A DNA stretch of 64,000 nucleotides, from assembly GCA_945883845.1 (NCBI GenBank), contig CAMCYI010000003.1:62001-126000 (forward strand). Reading direction: 5' to 3'. The notes beneath the pieces are model-generated. The model saw only the letters and a list, made by a program, of their open reading frames with translations, made no database searches and was not told the DNA's origin. Origin of the DNA: Bacteriovorax stolpii (GTDB lineage Bacteria; Bdellovibrionota; Bacteriovoracia; Bacteriovoracales; Bacteriovoracaceae). The stretch's first letter is position 1. The number at the start of each line of letters is the position of its first letter. The position numbers and the translations under genes are program-made. This document shows, one piece after another, positions 1 to 8,128 of this stretch.

Positions 1-2
1 TC

Positions 3-350
3 CCTGATATCGAAGCAACTGATTCAGGAATCATGAAAACCATCTGTGATGAAACGGACAACCCTATCAGCCCTGTCAAAAATGCGTCAGGTGTGGCGAT
101 CTGGTTCTCCACGATTGATATCAGTGCATCTGACTGCAACAGCAGCAACGGCCAGCCATGTATCATCATCAAGAAAGGTATTCCGTCTGGTCCTTCGGGA
201 AATAAATTCGAAATCGTGAGTCAGGAATGGATGCAGTTTCAGACTATCATCAATCAGGGAAATGTCGGCTTCTGGATATTCAGAAAGGCCATCACAAATA
301 CTTCATGTACGAATACAGACTACACAGAAGTGAGAGCAACTTTAAAATAA
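3..350 (+). CDS. C-terminal part of an exported protein, paralogue of the next gene (5' end outside window)
   Basis: The reading frame is open to the left edge of the window, so this is the last 115 codons of a longer gene; the ATG at 33 is internal. The visible part aligns with the C-terminal half of the protein at 417-1112: both have a (D/E)IE(A/T)TD(S/T)G(I/V)MK(K/T)IC opening, then a variable loop and paired cysteines. I do not recognise the family. By analogy with its neighbour it is probably an exported lipoprotein; that is inference, because its N-terminus is not visible. It lies 66 bases upstream of the paralogue, on the same strand. Confidence 0.7.
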   Translation, partial: PDIEATDSGIMKTICDETDNPISPVKNASGVAIWFSTIDISASDCNSSNGQPCIIIKKGIPSGPSGNKFEIVSQEWMQFQTIINQGNVGFWIFRKAITNTSCTNTDYTEVRATLK

Positions 351-379
351 ACTAGTTGCCGGACTCTATTGAAGTGGGA

Positions 380-405
380 AACAATTTAATCAACTTTAAA
401 TTGTT
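380..405 (+). repeat. 10-bp perfect inverted repeat just before the ribosome binding site of the next gene
   Basis: The arms AACAATTTAA (380-389) and TTAAATTGTT (396-405) are perfect complements around the loop TCAACT. The right arm ends directly before the GGAGG at 406-410. The stem is AT-rich and has no T-run after it, so it is not a normal terminator. It may stabilise or modulate translation of the downstream lipoprotein mRNA, or be a protein site. Confidence 0.6.
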
Positions 406-416
406 GGAGGCCCACC

Positions 417-1112
417 ATGCGAGCTATCGTTTCCACATACCTTATCATTCTGGCCCTCGGTGCACTTACTTCATGCGGTGATATCAAGCAGCCGAAGGCC
501 GTCACGAACGGTGGAATTTTCACAGGAGACCAGCAGCCGTTGACGGGTGAAGAACAAGCGAAAGTTGCAACCATTTGTATGGCGATCAGACAAAAGACGG
601 CCATTCTTGATTCTGAAACACGCGATTTTGTTTTTAAATATACGGAAGCTCCTTGCGGAGATACTCCTTCGCGTTCTTCAAATATAACGGTGAATGTTGA
701 AGAAAGTCGTAACTCTGCCGGAGATAGTGTTTATTCTTTCAAACCACAGGATGGAAAATCTTACGTGTTTAAGGAAATCGAAACAACAGACACCGGAGTC
801 ATGAAAAAGATCTGTGAAACAGTCACAGGAACTGAACCGCAGAGACCCATTTTTACTGATGCCGCCAGAACGAAAGGGATTGTGTATTACCTCACAAGCT
901 CAAACGAGTGCGAGCCGGATAACGATCACATGTGTCTTACCGTGAGATACGGAACAACTCAGGACGGCACAAATTATACAACTCACACGACTGAAGTGAT
1001 GAAATTTAAAACCACAGGTGTGACGAATCGCGGTTACTATGTGACCAGACAAAGAACTTCTTCCACTGGTTGTGAAGAAGGCGACAGCGTTTTCAAAACT
1101 GTCCTCAGATAG
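417..1112 (+). CDS. small lipoprotein of unknown function, tandem paralogue
   Basis: The 231-residue product opens with a short hydrophobic signal and a lipobox ending LTSC, with Cys20 as the probable lipidated residue, so it should be anchored in a membrane facing the periplasm or outside. No known domain is recognised. Cysteines are paired and the C-terminal half resembles the truncated upstream gene, pointing to a local duplication. The start is fixed by GGAGG 6 bases ahead of the ATG. Its stop overlaps by 8 bases the end of the convergent gene at 1105-1923. The function is unknown. Confidence 0.75.
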   Translation: MRAIVSTYLIILALGALTSCGDIKQPKAVTNGGIFTGDQQPLTGEEQAKVATICMAIRQKTAILDSETRDFVFKYTEAPCGDTPSRSSNITVNVEESRNSAGDSVYSFKPQDGKSYVFKEIETTDTGVMKKICETVTGTEPQRPIFTDAARTKGIVYYLTSSNECEPDNDHMCLTVRYGTTQDGTNYTTHTTEVMKFKTTGVTNRGYYVTRQRTSSTGCEEGDSVFKTVLR

Positions 1113-1923
1113 CACAGCCCTGAAACATTTTAACGATCACAGATTTTTTTAGATCCTCATCCCAGATAGTTTTACAGAACTCGACTGCAAACTCTTTGGG
1201 CTGAGGTGCTTTTTTCTCCACGGCCAGTACCGGGCACTTCACATTCTCTCTTCTGTCTTCCCAAGTACTCAGATTTTTCAGATCAAGCGGAATGACTTTC
1301 CAGTCGCCATTAAGACTTGTGTGAAGGGCATAAAATACTCCCTCATCTTCCCGTAAAACGACCAAGCCTTTATCTTTGATCAATAATGGCTGATCACCAA
1401 TCGGAAGATAGTAGGTCGTTGGGTTGGGGCCATCCATAATCATCACTGGCTGAGGAACAACAAGTGACTGTGCTGTAGGCACTTCAATCTGGGCATCTTC
1501 ACGCCATACGATGGCCTTGTCTTTTGTGAGACCCTTCAAAAAGGCAATTCCCTTCAGAGTTCTTTGAGAAGCATCTTTCGGATTATGCTCTTTGCAGGGA
1601 GAATTGAAGAGTACAGGCCTGAAGCCAAGTTGCGAATTCTGATAGGTGTAGAACTCAACGGGAAGGCCATATTTCTGGCGAAATTCCTCGATATACTGAG
1701 AGGTCTTATCTTTTTCTTTGATCTCAGCGAGTTTCTCAATCAGAAGCTTCCAGCGCTGAAGCATCTTCCCCATGGCCACATCACACTCTGAGTTTTCAGG
1801 GCATCCCTTGTTCTGATGGTCAAAGTCATCAACCTTCTGAGGGTTTGGCAGGATATCTGTTCTTTGCGGAGTAGGTCCCTGGGCCCAAAGATTCAATGAG
1901 AAGATCAAAAATACATACATCAT
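1105..1923 (-). CDS. exported protein of unknown function
   Basis: The protein is about 272 residues long, with a hydrophobic N-terminal signal ending near WAQG, so it is probably periplasmic. I chose the ATG at 1923: it has AGGA seven bases ahead, while the longer frame would need a TTG at 1944. The mature part is polar, with a possible amphipathic helix (KMLQRWKLLIEKLAEIKEK) near residues 55-75 and scattered cysteines (CPENSEC, CKEH, CPVL). No family is recognised. It is convergent with the lipoprotein gene at 417-1112, overlapping it by 8 bases, and divergent from the microprotein at 1996. Confidence 0.65.
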   Translation of the reverse strand: MMYVFLIFSLNLWAQGPTPQRTDILPNPQKVDDFDHQNKGCPENSECDVAMGKMLQRWKLLIEKLAEIKEKDKTSQYIEEFRQKYGLPVEFYTYQNSQLGFRPVLFNSPCKEHNPKDASQRTLKGIAFLKGLTKDKAIVWREDAQIEVPTAQSLVVPQPVMIMDGPNPTTYYLPIGDQPLLIKDKGLVVLREDEGVFYALHTSLNGDWKVIPLDLKNLSTWEDRRENVKCPVLAVEKKAPQPKEFAVEFCKTIWDEDLKKSVIVKMFQGCAI

Positions 1924-1995
1924 GATGAGTTCCTGCGTTTTCAAAGGATTTCTTTTATTATAAGCTCCATTGAATTGTAAATTTTGGAGGATCCA

Positions 1996-2121
1996 ATGAA
2001 AAAGTTAAAAAAATCGCGTCCAGCGAAGAAAGCCAAGAAAAATAAAAAAAGCGGCTTGAAGCTCAAGCGTCTCGCTAAAAAGAAGAAAGCGACTAAACGT
2101 CACGCCAAGCTTCTTAAATAA
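1996..2121 (+). CDS. 41-residue lysine-rich microprotein
   Basis: This short frame has an excellent ribosome binding site (GGAGG at 1986-1990, five bases before the ATG) and a strong intrinsic terminator 21 bases after its stop, so it is a self-contained transcription unit. The product has 19 lysines and 3 arginines in 41 residues and no acidic residue. It includes PAKK and KKAKK patches like those of histone H1-type bacterial proteins. It probably binds DNA, RNA or the ribosome; that is inferred from charge only. It is too short for length-filtered gene calling. It could also be an unrecognised small ribosomal or nucleoid protein. Confidence 0.75.
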   Translation: MKKLKKSRPAKKAKKNKKSGLKLKRLAKKKKATKRHAKLLK

Positions 2122-2142
2122 TGGTTCTATAAGTGGTTCTAC

Positions 2143-2171
2143 AAGGCCTTCTTCGGAAGGCCTTTTTTTTT
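2143..2171 (+). terminator. intrinsic terminator of the microprotein gene
   Basis: The stem AAGGCCTT...AAGGCCTT with a CTTCGG-type loop is followed by nine T residues. It lies 21 bases after the stop of the 41-residue gene. Confidence 0.85.
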
Positions 2172-2330
2172 GTGCAGAAAGCAAAGTCATGAATAACTAA
2201 TGAGCAGTCAATTTTCTGACAATATAAAATACTAGATGTAGTGTTTTTGATTTGACGGGTGGGGCTTTTGACGGGTTTAATGAATACATTAGCGCTTAAG
2301 AGAAGCATTAATTCCTGCACACACACTATA

Positions 2331-2356
2331 AAAGCCTCCGAATGGAGGCTTTTTTA
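2331..2356. terminator. bidirectional intrinsic terminator
   Basis: The stem AAAGCCTCC / GGAGGCTTT around a GAAT loop has a T-run on the plus side and an A-run before it. It can therefore stop transcripts from both directions. On the minus strand it ends the thioesterase operon. On the plus strand it would end any transcript from 2172-2330, where two direct copies of TTTGACGGGT (18 bases apart) stand; I see no convincing gene there. Confidence 0.7.
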
Positions 2357-2405
2357 TTGGCAGGATGCCAAGGAGGCGGCGTCTGGTTAGTTAGCAATTT
2401 TTTTT

Positions 2406-2891
2406 TTATTTCTTCATCATCGCTTCGCGAATCTTCTTCTTCATTTCCACTCGTTTTTTCGCATTTTCAAAACGACGAACTTCTTCAGCATTCTGTGGAG
2501 TGAGCTCAGGCACCTGAACCGGCCGACCAAGATCATCCAGGGCAACAAAGGTGAGGTACGCTTTCGTCGTCACGCGACTCTCTCCAGTCGTTGGATTTTC
2601 AGACGTCACTTTCACGCCAACAATCATCGACGTGCGGCCCACGAAATTCAGGGAAGCTTGAATCAGAACGTGATAGCCCATCTTGATGGGGGCGATGAAG
2701 TCGATGTCATCAATGTGTGCAGTGACAACCGGATGGCCGCAGTGGCGGGCCGCTACCATCGCAGCTGCAATATCAATCCAGCCCATGACCGTACCACCGA
2801 AAACTGTGCCGTGAGAGTTTGTGTGATTTGGCATCACCATCTCTCTCATTTCAATACTACTTTCTGTGATCGTTTTTTGTTTCTTAATCAT
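2406..2891 (-). CDS. acyl-CoA thioesterase, hotdog fold (YciA/ACOT type)
   Basis: The predicted enzyme hydrolyses acyl-CoA thioesters in the cytoplasm. The 161-residue product has the family signature PNHTNSHGTVFGG at residues 21-33, followed by the long central helix (MGWIDIAAAMVAARH) of the hotdog fold. The beta strands VTAHIDDIDF and VTTKAYLTFVAL follow, and then a basic coiled tail (KKRVEMKKKIREAMMKK). Length and motifs fit the YciA/BACH family. The ATG follows AGGA and sits 7 bases behind the giant lipoprotein gene, so the two are co-transcribed. The menaquinone cluster lacks a DHNA-CoA thioesterase; this enzyme could in principle supply that step, but nothing in the sequence shows it. 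Confidence 0.9.
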   Translation of the reverse strand: MIKKQKTITESSIEMREMVMPNHTNSHGTVFGGTVMGWIDIAAAMVAARHCGHPVVTAHIDDIDFIAPIKMGYHVLIQASLNFVGRTSMIVGVKVTSENPTTGESRVTTKAYLTFVALDDLGRPVQVPELTPQNAEEVRRFENAKKRVEMKKKIREAMMKK

Positions 2892-2897
2892 AGGATC

Positions 2898-5800
2898 CTA
2901 GTCATTACAATAAAGGTGATGGTTCCAGCGGAATCCGAACTCAGGCCCGAAGACAGTGGAACCTACTGAGACCGTAGCACCTGCACTTGATACCTGGCCA
3001 TTATCATTCGATGAATCCACGATTCCGTAGTTGCGGGCCGAGAGAACAGTATCATTACCCTGCGGCTGAGGTTCGAATGCGCCGAAAGCTCCGCCTTGTC
3101 TGACTTTTTTCGATGAACAGTAAGCTTTACCAAGCTCAGTGATCTTGCTGTTAATCGCAGCAGTGATTAAAGGCTCACCCGTTGTCTGGTCGAAATCAGT
3201 TTCAACGAGACCCCCGCCTGGCCTATCAGTTCCTACACCTTCGTTAGAGATGAAGCGGTTGAAATAAACCATGAGATCTGCTCCCGGAGGAAGAGAACAT
3301 GTATTAGTCGTGCCGGATGTTGTGACAAAACCGGAGCAACATTTCGAAGCTTCTCCCACGGTTTTTCCGAGAGGAGAGCAGCATTTGAATTCGCTCGGAG
3401 AGAAGACTTGTTGAGTCTGAAGTCCCTTGAAGCTTGTATAGAAATTTGTGCCATTGTTGAAAGAGAAGGCAGGATCTTCGAAGTCATCACGCGTGCTGAC
3501 TGATGTACTGTAGAGCCCAGGAACAAGACGGTCAGAATTATCATTACAATAAAGTGGTTCATGAACAATTTGTGGAACACCAGAAAGTTCAAGGCGGCCC
3601 AGGCGTCTGAGGTAGTATGAACTGAATCCAGGAATCGTCCGGTTGATGCCGGCAAGGGAACCTGCAGAGGCAACTGAAATTGCGATTCCCACTTGTTGTG
3701 TGATGAGAGCAGCATCGTTGAAGACAACTTTAAGAACTCTTGTTGTTAAGTTGAAATCGACACAACAACCAGAGGCGCAAAGGGCACTTCCGTTATCAGT
3801 CGGACCTGAAAGTAGAGAAAGGTCAGCATACGAGCAACTTCCTATAACTGGCAGGCCTGTGCTTGAAACCATCGCTATTGGTAAAGTGTTTGGATCAACA
3901 GAATAAACATCGTCAAAGTCTCTCTTGGTTACAAAACTAGGAATCTTGATGTTGATGTTCCTGCGTCCTGTAGCGTTGCTATAGTCGATAAAGATTGCTG
4001 AATTCGCATCATTACTTCTTGGCGCAAAATAATTATCGAGATTTCCTGAACCAAAGAACGGAGAGAGGGTATTGAGAACCACAGTGGCATCGTAAGCATT
4101 CAGAACCGGAGCCGTGTCTGTCAGTGAGTCTCTGAATGTCCACTGGGCACAAGCTCCTTTTGTTCCGACGATGTCTTTACAGTAATCGCCGTAATCAGCA
4201 TCAACATATGAACTTGTGTTCGTAGCACCGTAAAGAGGATCTACGACCAGAGGATCCGGATTAATATCATCAAAGTCTGTTGGATTTGTAATGAGTGAAG
4301 TTCTCGAGTTGAGGCAACGGAAATTTGTCACATCAATACTCAGGAGATTGCGGTCAGACCATGACTGGCCACTGGCAAATTCTCTGATCCATCCACCGCC
4401 ACAACATGTTTCTGAGTTTGTCTCGTTAAGTGTCTTCCACTGTTTCGATTTCAAGACATTGCTCCCGAAGGGATCGTTAGCAATCACGCCAGTGGTTGCA
4501 TTTCTTTCCTGGTAACTCGAAAGAACTGGTCTCTCAGTTGTGTTAAGATTTTCAACGGTTGCAAAGCGTGAGTAGCGCTTAGGATCCGTAGGAGAAACAC
4601 CAGGAGTTAACGTACTCTTAAGTCCAAAAGTGACAGGATCATAACTGAGTATCTGTACCGATGTCGGAGTGTAAGGAGTGTAAGTTGTGAGAGGCGAGCC
4701 CACTTCACGGCAACAACGGTTCTTCGTCATGTCGTAAGTGTCATAGTTTGTGTCGTTAATGTTTGGCTTCGGATCTGTCTGGCCGCAAATAAGAAACTGA
4801 TCGTAGTATTCTTTTTCAGCAAGGTTACCGAAATAATTTACGCCATAACTGTCTTCCTGGTCTGAATGAAATTTATTCGGTGAACAGTCCAGATCAGTAT
4901 GGCAAACAGCATTTGCGCGACGAAGACAAGCATCGCGGGCGAGAGTTTCTTCAACGATGACCTGATTGCTCAGAACCTTACCTTCAATTGTTTTAAAAGG
5001 TGAACCGTTCGTTGCGATGGTATCAGCTGTTCCACTCAATGAAGTGCCAGTAAGAAGTGTTTCGAGACCGCAGGCATTCTGGTTCGAAGAAACTTTGCTG
5101 TAGGCAAGTGTATCGGCAACAGTTGTCGCTGCGAACATCTGATAGTTTCCATCTGTTCCGAGTGTCGGACAGCTCGAGTGACGGTAGCTGGTGAAGAGGA
5201 CAGAGTTACAACTTCCGACCTGACTGATGTAATCGGTGCGCTTCGAAGGATCTGCGGCAAGATGCTGATTGAAAGGATTGGCCATGGAGATTTGATCTGA
5301 AACAGTTGTCGGGAGCATCTTACCAGGCTGACAAAGACCGGTGTTAGAGAGAGTTGCCAGACCTTCTTGTCCCGGAAGGTTCAGGGCCATATTCTCAAGA
5401 AGTGCTGATGTAATGACAGACGTTAAAGCGTTCGCAGGATCTGAACCCGGAATATAGTTGAGCGGACGTCCAAGGACGTTGGCATCTTTTCCGAAGATGT
5501 GATTGCGGCCTACAGGAATGTCATCAAGTGTAGCTGCATAACGGGCCACTTTGCTGTTGAACTGAGTCGTACTGAGATTTGCGCAGTAAAAGTTAGGCGC
5601 ACAAGTCAGGACTTTTTTCTTATTGAGATCTGTGACGGCACCAGCACTTCTTAAACAAAGAGAGCCGGCCCCGCGATATACACATCTTTTTGTTGCAGAG
5701 GATGGATAAGTTCTTTGAGCAAGGACATCCACGATTGATGGAGCTGGTGAAATATTCGCGGCTTGCTCGGTGGCCTCAGAATCAAATACCGGCCAGTTTG

Positions 5801-7973
5801 TTTTTGTCGATTTAACATCTGCACAGGCGTACTCCCAACCAAGCTTTGTTACACAGTCAGAATCAGTTGAGCACATGTGATAGCTCTGACAGTTACCACC
5901 CTGGTTTTGAAGCGGGTGATACTGGTGATATTGAGGATCGTAATCAACCTGTGCTGCCTGAGTTGTCCCATCGTAGGCCTGAACGTTGACTGAGAGAGAG
6001 CTGTTATTGGCGACGTCAGCAAAGGGAGCGTTGATGGCCAGGAATAATTTTTTTGATCGTGATTTTACGATACGGCCGTTTCCGATCGCAAACCATGAGA
6101 CACCATCAAATGAACCGATGAGTGCACCTTTATTAAAACCAAACCAGTCGCGCTGATATCCATTCACAAAAAGTGCGGCCTGAGTGCGGAGACGATTCTC
6201 GCGCTGAGTACTTGCTGACGTTTTCACAGACTGAGAAAACGGAAGCATCGTTGGTGGAATCCAGCAGGCGCGGCCAAAAATTGTGTCTTCGTAATTTCCA
6301 CGAGTGGTATTGGTAGAGAATTCATCACGCGAAGTCGTATGACCTGCGGCCTGAAGACCCGTTCCGTTGGATGTTGATGGATAAGCATTGAAGGCCAGCT
6401 GCCATGAGTCTTCACCACACTGAGGACATGGAGTGTAGTTTCCAGAACGGGCAGCAATGTAATAAACCTGATCGATGGCGACATCTATTTGTTTGGCCGG
6501 CTGAGTTTTATCGAGAGCGATGCTCATCTGGCCAAGAACTGCGTTCATGCTGAAGTTAGATTGTTTTGGAAAGACGTTTTCGCTGTCTTCGTATTCGAAA
6601 GTGTCGCCTTCCTGCTCGACTGAAGAATCAGTCAGCGGAAGAAATCTTTCAGTACCTGATTTATCAAAATAGCGGTGAGGGGCAGCGCGAGTACTGACGT
6701 TGACTGTCAGCTGAGTCGGCAATTGGGCTGTTCCATCTGACTCAGGAGTTTTACATGTAATTTCGAGAGGAAGTGCCTCAGTCCCTTCAGTGACTTCGTA
6801 TTCGTAAGCAGGACAAGTTCTGATCCTTTCATCGAGAGTGAGATTCATATTACATTCGCAGCTATCGTAGAGGCGTTTCAGAACCGTTCTATAAAACTGA
6901 GGGAGTGACCATTGAGTTGTTGCATTCGTCAGACAGTCAGTTGATCCCAGCCAGTTTGTGCGTGTGAGAAATTCTTTATTAAAAGGACTCACTGTGGCCT
7001 GGGCCTTGAGGTTCTGGAGACAAACATAATCTTTTTTCAATTGCAAAAGACCGGCATCGTATTCAGTTCCGTCACCACCGCCGTCGCTTCCTGAAGTGGT
7101 CGAGGGTGTTGTTCCGCAAATGTAATAGAGTTGTGGGTATTTCAGGTAAGACATTCTATCAGTTTCTCTTTCTAAGTTCGCTATTCTCAGAAGCTCTTCA
7201 AATTGAGTGAAAGCAGTGGGACGTGTGCTTCCTTCGTTCACACATTGGTTTTCAAGACAACAATCATATCCACGGGCGGCACAGCTTGAAGTTGTGCAAG
7301 ATCCAGGATTGTTCGTGCTGGTGTTATTTGGATTCACATCGAGAGCGAGTCCAGTGGTGCTGATTCCTGAAGAAGGAACCTGAGTCAGAGTCGTATCACG
7401 TCTAAAAAGTCTGACTCTTGAAGAAGAAAGTGATGAGGAGCATGTCGGACAGAGGTTAACGGGTTCGAAAACTGGAGCAAGTGCTGAACTTGAGTCAGCG
7501 ACCAGAACACCATCTGTACCTGGCACGAAGAGAGTGCCTGAACAAAGATCATTCGAACTGTCTGCATTCGGAAAATCGACACGCAGAACACGAATCGTTT
7601 TTTTCTTGGTGAAGTCGTAATACGAATAGGGAACTGCACGTGCTCGAAGATCGTAGATCACATTGCTTTGAGAGAAGTTCGCAGATACGCAGTAGTTGAT
7701 GTCCGAAAAGTTTGCAGTTGATTTGAGAAAGTTGTCGACCTCAGTACCGACGATGAAAGCAGTATCACGATTGGCAGCATCTATGGCGATCGAGAGATTG
7801 GTTGAACCGAGATATTTCCAACTGACCTCTGTGAGTGTAGCAGGTTCTTCACCACTACCGTCACCACTACCTGCCGTAGTGGTTGCTTCGTCCGTCAGGT
7901 TGCCACGGCTCACAGTCGCCGAGGGCATACAGCCTACCAGAAAGAATAATAGCGCGATTAACCTTACATCCAT
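2898..7973 (-). CDS. giant cysteine-rich lipoprotein, unknown function
   Basis: The product has 1691 residues. A short signal ends FLVGC, making Cys15 the lipidation site, and the start is supported by AAGGAG about ten bases ahead. The mature chain is rich in Ser, Thr, Asn and Asp, with many cysteines, often as adjacent pairs: CCLENQC near 238, CCREVG, CCGGGW, CCVDF, and CCSPLG followed by CCSGF near the C-terminus. This suggests a multi-domain surface protein held by disulfides. No catalytic motif or known repeat was recognised. It probably sits on the outer membrane. The thioesterase gene follows 6 bases downstream. Similar large orphan lipoproteins are expected in predatory Bdellovibrionota, but that is general knowledge rather than a match. 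Confidence 0.75.
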   Translation of the reverse strand: MDVRLIALLFFLVGCMPSATVSRGNLTDEATTTAGSGDGSGEEPATLTEVSWKYLGSTNLSIAIDAANRDTAFIVGTEVDNFLKSTANFSDINYCVSANFSQSNVIYDLRARAVPYSYYDFTKKKTIRVLRVDFPNADSSNDLCSGTLFVPGTDGVLVADSSSALAPVFEPVNLCPTCSSSLSSSRVRLFRRDTTLTQVPSSGISTTGLALDVNPNNTSTNNPGSCTTSSCAARGYDCCLENQCVNEGSTRPTAFTQFEELLRIANLERETDRMSYLKYPQLYYICGTTPSTTSGSDGGGDGTEYDAGLLQLKKDYVCLQNLKAQATVSPFNKEFLTRTNWLGSTDCLTNATTQWSLPQFYRTVLKRLYDSCECNMNLTLDERIRTCPAYEYEVTEGTEALPLEITCKTPESDGTAQLPTQLTVNVSTRAAPHRYFDKSGTERFLPLTDSSVEQEGDTFEYEDSENVFPKQSNFSMNAVLGQMSIALDKTQPAKQIDVAIDQVYYIAARSGNYTPCPQCGEDSWQLAFNAYPSTSNGTGLQAAGHTTSRDEFSTNTTRGNYEDTIFGRACWIPPTMLPFSQSVKTSASTQRENRLRTQAALFVNGYQRDWFGFNKGALIGSFDGVSWFAIGNGRIVKSRSKKLFLAINAPFADVANNSSLSVNVQAYDGTTQAAQVDYDPQYHQYHPLQNQGGNCQSYHMCSTDSDCVTKLGWEYACADVKSTKTNWPVFDSEATEQAANISPAPSIVDVLAQRTYPSSATKRCVYRGAGSLCLRSAGAVTDLNKKKVLTCAPNFYCANLSTTQFNSKVARYAATLDDIPVGRNHIFGKDANVLGRPLNYIPGSDPANALTSVITSALLENMALNLPGQEGLATLSNTGLCQPGKMLPTTVSDQISMANPFNQHLAADPSKRTDYISQVGSCNSVLFTSYRHSSCPTLGTDGNYQMFAATTVADTLAYSKVSSNQNACGLETLLTGTSLSGTADTIATNGSPFKTIEGKVLSNQVIVEETLARDACLRRANAVCHTDLDCSPNKFHSDQEDSYGVNYFGNLAEKEYYDQFLICGQTDPKPNINDTNYDTYDMTKNRCCREVGSPLTTYTPYTPTSVQILSYDPVTFGLKSTLTPGVSPTDPKRYSRFATVENLNTTERPVLSSYQERNATTGVIANDPFGSNVLKSKQWKTLNETNSETCCGGGWIREFASGQSWSDRNLLSIDVTNFRCLNSRTSLITNPTDFDDINPDPLVVDPLYGATNTSSYVDADYGDYCKDIVGTKGACAQWTFRDSLTDTAPVLNAYDATVVLNTLSPFFGSGNLDNYFAPRSNDANSAIFIDYSNATGRRNINIKIPSFVTKRDFDDVYSVDPNTLPIAMVSSTGLPVIGSCSYADLSLLSGPTDNGSALCASGCCVDFNLTTRVLKVVFNDAALITQQVGIAISVASAGSLAGINRTIPGFSSYYLRRLGRLELSGVPQIVHEPLYCNDNSDRLVPGLYSTSVSTRDDFEDPAFSFNNGTNFYTSFKGLQTQQVFSPSEFKCCSPLGKTVGEASKCCSGFVTTSGTTNTCSLPPGADLMVYFNRFISNEGVGTDRPGGGLVETDFDQTTGEPLITAAINSKITELGKAYCSSKKVRQGGAFGAFEPQPQGNDTVLSARNYGIVDSSNDNGQVSSAGATVSVGSTVFGPEFGFRWNHHLYCND

Positions 7974-8128
7974 GTGAAGTTGATCTCCTTATCCTTTTTT
8001 CGGAGTTTAAGGTCTTTGGCTTGATGAAATGGAGGGTGGGGAAAAATATTCCAGAGTCGGGTAAGGCCCGGAAAGAACGGTAATAAAAAATAAATTGATC
8101 GGGAATTATGTCAAATTATTTTGCAGTT

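Noticed and set aside
33..350. A 105-codon gene starting at the ATG at 33
   Set aside because: The frame is open to the window edge and the residues before this ATG align with the paralogue downstream, so the ATG is internal.
2172..2330. Possible small RNA between two terminators
   Set aside because: There is a TTGACG-like box and a terminator, but the -10 element is weak and no stable structure precedes the terminator; the hairpin is explained as the end of the thioesterase operon.
2658..2969. Plus-strand frame over the thioesterase gene
   Set aside because: It is antisense to a clear hotdog thioesterase, with no ribosome binding site and no recognisable sequence.
3060..3085. GGTTCGAAT resembling a tRNA T-arm
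   Set aside because: It lies inside the coding sequence of the giant lipoprotein, with no acceptor stem or anticodon arm around it.
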